Origin: UBA1181 sp045639525
GTDB lineage: Bacteria; Bacteroidota; Bacteroidia; Bacteroidales; Paludibacteraceae
Direction of reading: 5' to 3'
DNA: 64,000 nucleotides
Assembly: GCA_045639525.1 (NCBI GenBank)
Contig: JAZUDI010000077.1
Location: 1-64,000, forward strand
In this document: positions 62,273-64,000 of the stretch, in pieces
Layout of the letters: each line of letters begins with the position of its first letter
How positions within the stretch are numbered: the first letter of the stretch is position 1
The notes under the pieces: generated by a model
The model's database searches: none
Told to the model about the DNA's origin: nothing
What the model saw: the letters and a program-made list of their open reading frames with translations, nothing else
Translations under genes and position numbers: made by a program

Positions 62273-63767
62273 ATTTCTTTATTTTAGAGAGAAGCGACAT
62301 CCGTTCTTGATGGTCAAATAGATAGAAGAACGTAGCGTTGCTAATGAACAATACGGAAAGGATCCCAACAAATGCCAATCGTACCCATGAAGGACCCATA
62401 CTATATTGAAGGTAACGTACGACAAGATAGGTACCCACCCCCACTAAAACACTCTTAAAGAGGACTTGATAGAGAAATGTCTTCACGTGGAAAGATGGCA
62501 TCAACAACCGCAATGTCCAGATATTAGAGATCATTCCGAGACTGACAGCGGCCACATTGTAAAGGTAAGCCACTTCGGGAGGAAACCCTTGTCTGAAAAG
62601 AAGAAGAGAGACAGGGATCACCAAGAGATAGAGCGTACCATTGATGATACTTGGGCGCCAGATATTACCATTGGCATGAATGGCGCTGACCACCACACCG
62701 GAGAGGTTGGCGAAGAGGTTGAAAAGCAATGTGAGCTGACAAAATTCAACGGCATGAGGCGGGACTTGCACCAACCACTTGGAGAGGAGAAAATCCATCT
62801 CGGAAAAGACTGGTATGGTCACCAACAACAGCAACATGGTGGTATAGACCGCCGCCTTTCCGACCAAATGTTCCACCATGGCGTAGTCAGCCGACGCATA
62901 CGACTTCACAATCTGCGGACGAAAGGCGGAGAGGACATTACTGGCGAAAGACATCACAGCGTTTTGGACACTGGCGGCAATCGAAGCCGCAGAGACCATC
63001 ACCACCCCGAAAAAAATCTCCAAGATCACCAAAACACCCTGCGTACGGGCAACCACACTGGCATTTCCATAGAGATCCCACCCTGAAAAGGCGAGCATTT
63101 TTCCCACATATTCTCCCCGAAAGGAGAGTCTCATTCGGCAATGGCCCAAACGAATTCGGCAATAAAACACATAGGCAATAAACACCAAAAGCGAGATGAG
63201 CAACAAGAGAAATCCGTAGAAAATCAGTTTGTCGAAGAGAACCACCTTCAACAAGAAAAGGATTAAAAATTTAAGCATCACCGCAACAATCTCCACGGTA
63301 GCGAAGACATTCATCTTCTCGTATGCCATCACCGAAGCGGTGAAGGGGACTTGCAGGATGGCCAATATGGAGATGAGGATAGTGAGTTGAAACAAGACAT
63401 TGGCGGCATAGAGTCGATCCGCCGAAATCACCAGATGGTAGTTAAGGAACCAAACGCCCACCGTCTCCGCCATAAGGAGGAAGATGACCGCAATGAGAAG
63501 ATGGATCGACCAAGCGGAGGTAAAAACCTCTTGCAAACGCACGGGATCGCCTTTGCCTAATTCATAGGCAATGAAACGGGAGGTGGCGCTGCTCATTGAG
63601 GCCGTCACGAAAGAGAGCAATGAAACGACACCAGCCACCGTTCCGAAAAGGCCATAATCCTCCAACCCTAACACATCCAACACCAGTCGTGTGGTATAGA
63701 TGGAGATTACCATCACCACCAACATCCTGATGTATAGGAAGATGGCGTTACGGAAAATGTGATTCAT
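62262..63767 (-). CDS. wzx: Polysaccharide repeat-unit flippase (Wzx-like)
   Basis: The start at 63767 gives MNHIFRNAIFLYIRMLVVMVI; the frame is open upstream, but the extra residues would run into the palindrome between genes. The 501-residue protein has about twelve to fourteen membrane helices with few charges. It includes TRLVLDVLGLEDYGLFGTVAGVV, the polysaccharide-flippase pattern, and MSSATSRFIAYELGKGD. It would carry lipid-linked repeat units across the inner membrane. The partner polymerase Wzy was not seen in the window. Overlap with the third GT2 gene supports a single operon. Confidence 0.88.
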   Translation of the reverse strand: MNHIFRNAIFLYIRMLVVMVISIYTTRLVLDVLGLEDYGLFGTVAGVVSLLSFVTASMSSATSRFIAYELGKGDPVRLQEVFTSAWSIHLLIAVIFLLMAETVGVWFLNYHLVISADRLYAANVLFQLTILISILAILQVPFTASVMAYEKMNVFATVEIVAVMLKFLILFLLKVVLFDKLIFYGFLLLLISLLVFIAYVFYCRIRLGHCRMRLSFRGEYVGKMLAFSGWDLYGNASVVARTQGVLVILEIFFGVVMVSAASIAASVQNAVMSFASNVLSAFRPQIVKSYASADYAMVEHLVGKAAVYTTMLLLLVTIPVFSEMDFLLSKWLVQVPPHAVEFCQLTLLFNLFANLSGVVVSAIHANGNIWRPSIINGTLYLLVIPVSLLLFRQGFPPEVAYLYNVAAVSLGMISNIWTLRLLMPSFHVKTFLYQVLFKSVLVGVGTYLVVRYLQYSMGPSWVRLAFVGILSVLFISNATFFYLFDHQERMSLLSKIKKYVS

Positions 63768-63818
63768 TTTATAGGGAAGATATGCGCGGGTTACTCGAAG
63801 GAATAAAGCCATAAAAAC

Positions 63819-63846
63819 ATAGAGACGCAAAAATTTGCGTCTCTAC
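63819..63846 (-). terminator. Palindrome between wzc and the flippase gene
   Basis: AGAGACGCAAA (63821-63831) and TTTGCGTCTCT (63834-63844) form an 11-base-pair stem. Beyond it on the minus strand is ATGTTTTTATGG, a weak T-tract, so it may only partly stop transcription from wzc. Confidence 0.5.
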
Positions 63847-63856
63847 ATCATTCATA

Positions 63857-64000
63857 TTACTCGTAATACCCGTATTTGCTCTTGTAATAACCGTATTTAT
63901 ATCCGTAGTGTCCGACTGCTTCTGTTCCATTCAGCACAATAGCAAGTCGTTCAAAGCGTTTGTCGGTATAATACTTCTCAATATCTGGAAGAATGCTCTT
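63857..64000 (-). CDS. wzc: C-terminus of Wzc-like polysaccharide tyrosine autokinase (partial)
   Basis: Only the last 47 codons are in the window. The frame ends in a Tyr-rich tail (HYGYKYGYYKSKYGYYE), with eight Tyr in 17 residues. Just before is FERLAIVLNGTEA, which fits the end of a Wzc/EpsB kinase domain. In this family the Tyr cluster is autophosphorylated and controls chain length and export of capsular or exopolysaccharide. It stands first in the minus-strand cluster. Its start lies beyond the right edge. Confidence 0.8.
   Translation of the reverse strand, partial: KSILPDIEKYYTDKRFERLAIVLNGTEAVGHYGYKYGYYKSKYGYYE

Overview
The window looks like chromosomal DNA from a gut-type member of the Bacteroidales; family and genus cannot be fixed from the sequence alone. 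The grounds are the promoters (an upstream TTTG or TTG, 19-21 bases, then TAnnTTTG, the Bacteroidota sigma-ABfr pattern), lipoproteins whose lipobox ends in Ser-Cys followed by Glu or Asp, two large secreted proteins with tails like type IX secretion sorting domains, a WbqC-family protein, and a Tyr-rich Wzc tail. There is no prophage, CRISPR array or intact insertion sequence, so most of the window is ordinary core genome with accessory patches.

Layout. 1-2490: tRNA-Val, a broken second tRNA-Val copy, ispD and asnS. 2574-5008: a secreted two-module GLUG-repeat protein. 5041-8136: an operon of a steroid 5-alpha-reductase-like membrane protein, an Old Yellow Enzyme-type reductase and a patatin, behind a promoter with a perfect inverted repeat. 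8153-14579: a lipoprotein hydrolase, Maf, a UvrD/PcrA helicase, and grpE-dnaJ. 14587-16426: an XRE regulator and a 1.1-kb AT-rich non-coding region full of TTTACAnnTGTAA-like motifs. 16374-28824: recR and two partners, tilS, a nucleoside phosphorylase, aspS, a TPR protein with gyrA, and clpC. 28838-37351: an outer-membrane patatin, a lipoprotein, a 19-codon reading frame with its own promoter, a phosphoesterase, trkA, an M23 peptidase lipoprotein and two tandem Crp/Fnr regulators. 37446-43676: a secreted HExxH protein, a glutamine amidotransferase, a BASS-family transporter, a NhaC antiporter and a REP-like hairpin element. 43677-50063: purA with an Asn/Gly/Arg-rich pseudouridine synthase, an SDR, a WalJ-like hydrolase and MltF. 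50265-55725: menF-menD-menB-menC and a second SDR. 55759-56056: tRNA-Lys and tRNA-Ser. 56138-64000: a surface-polysaccharide cluster on the minus strand (wzc end, flippase, three GT2 enzymes, pyruvyl transferase, WbqC protein, frameshifted epimerase).

The best candidate for something new is the reductase-reductase-patatin operon at 5181-8068. It pairs the two enzyme families that reduce the steroid delta-4 bond to opposite stereoisomers, and a BASS-family carrier lies 33 kb away. Next are the 19-amino-acid frame at 32365-32424, the TTTACA motif shared by the XRE regulator region and the clpC promoter, and the REP-like element at 43326-43622. Function calls rest on motifs read by eye; no database search was run.
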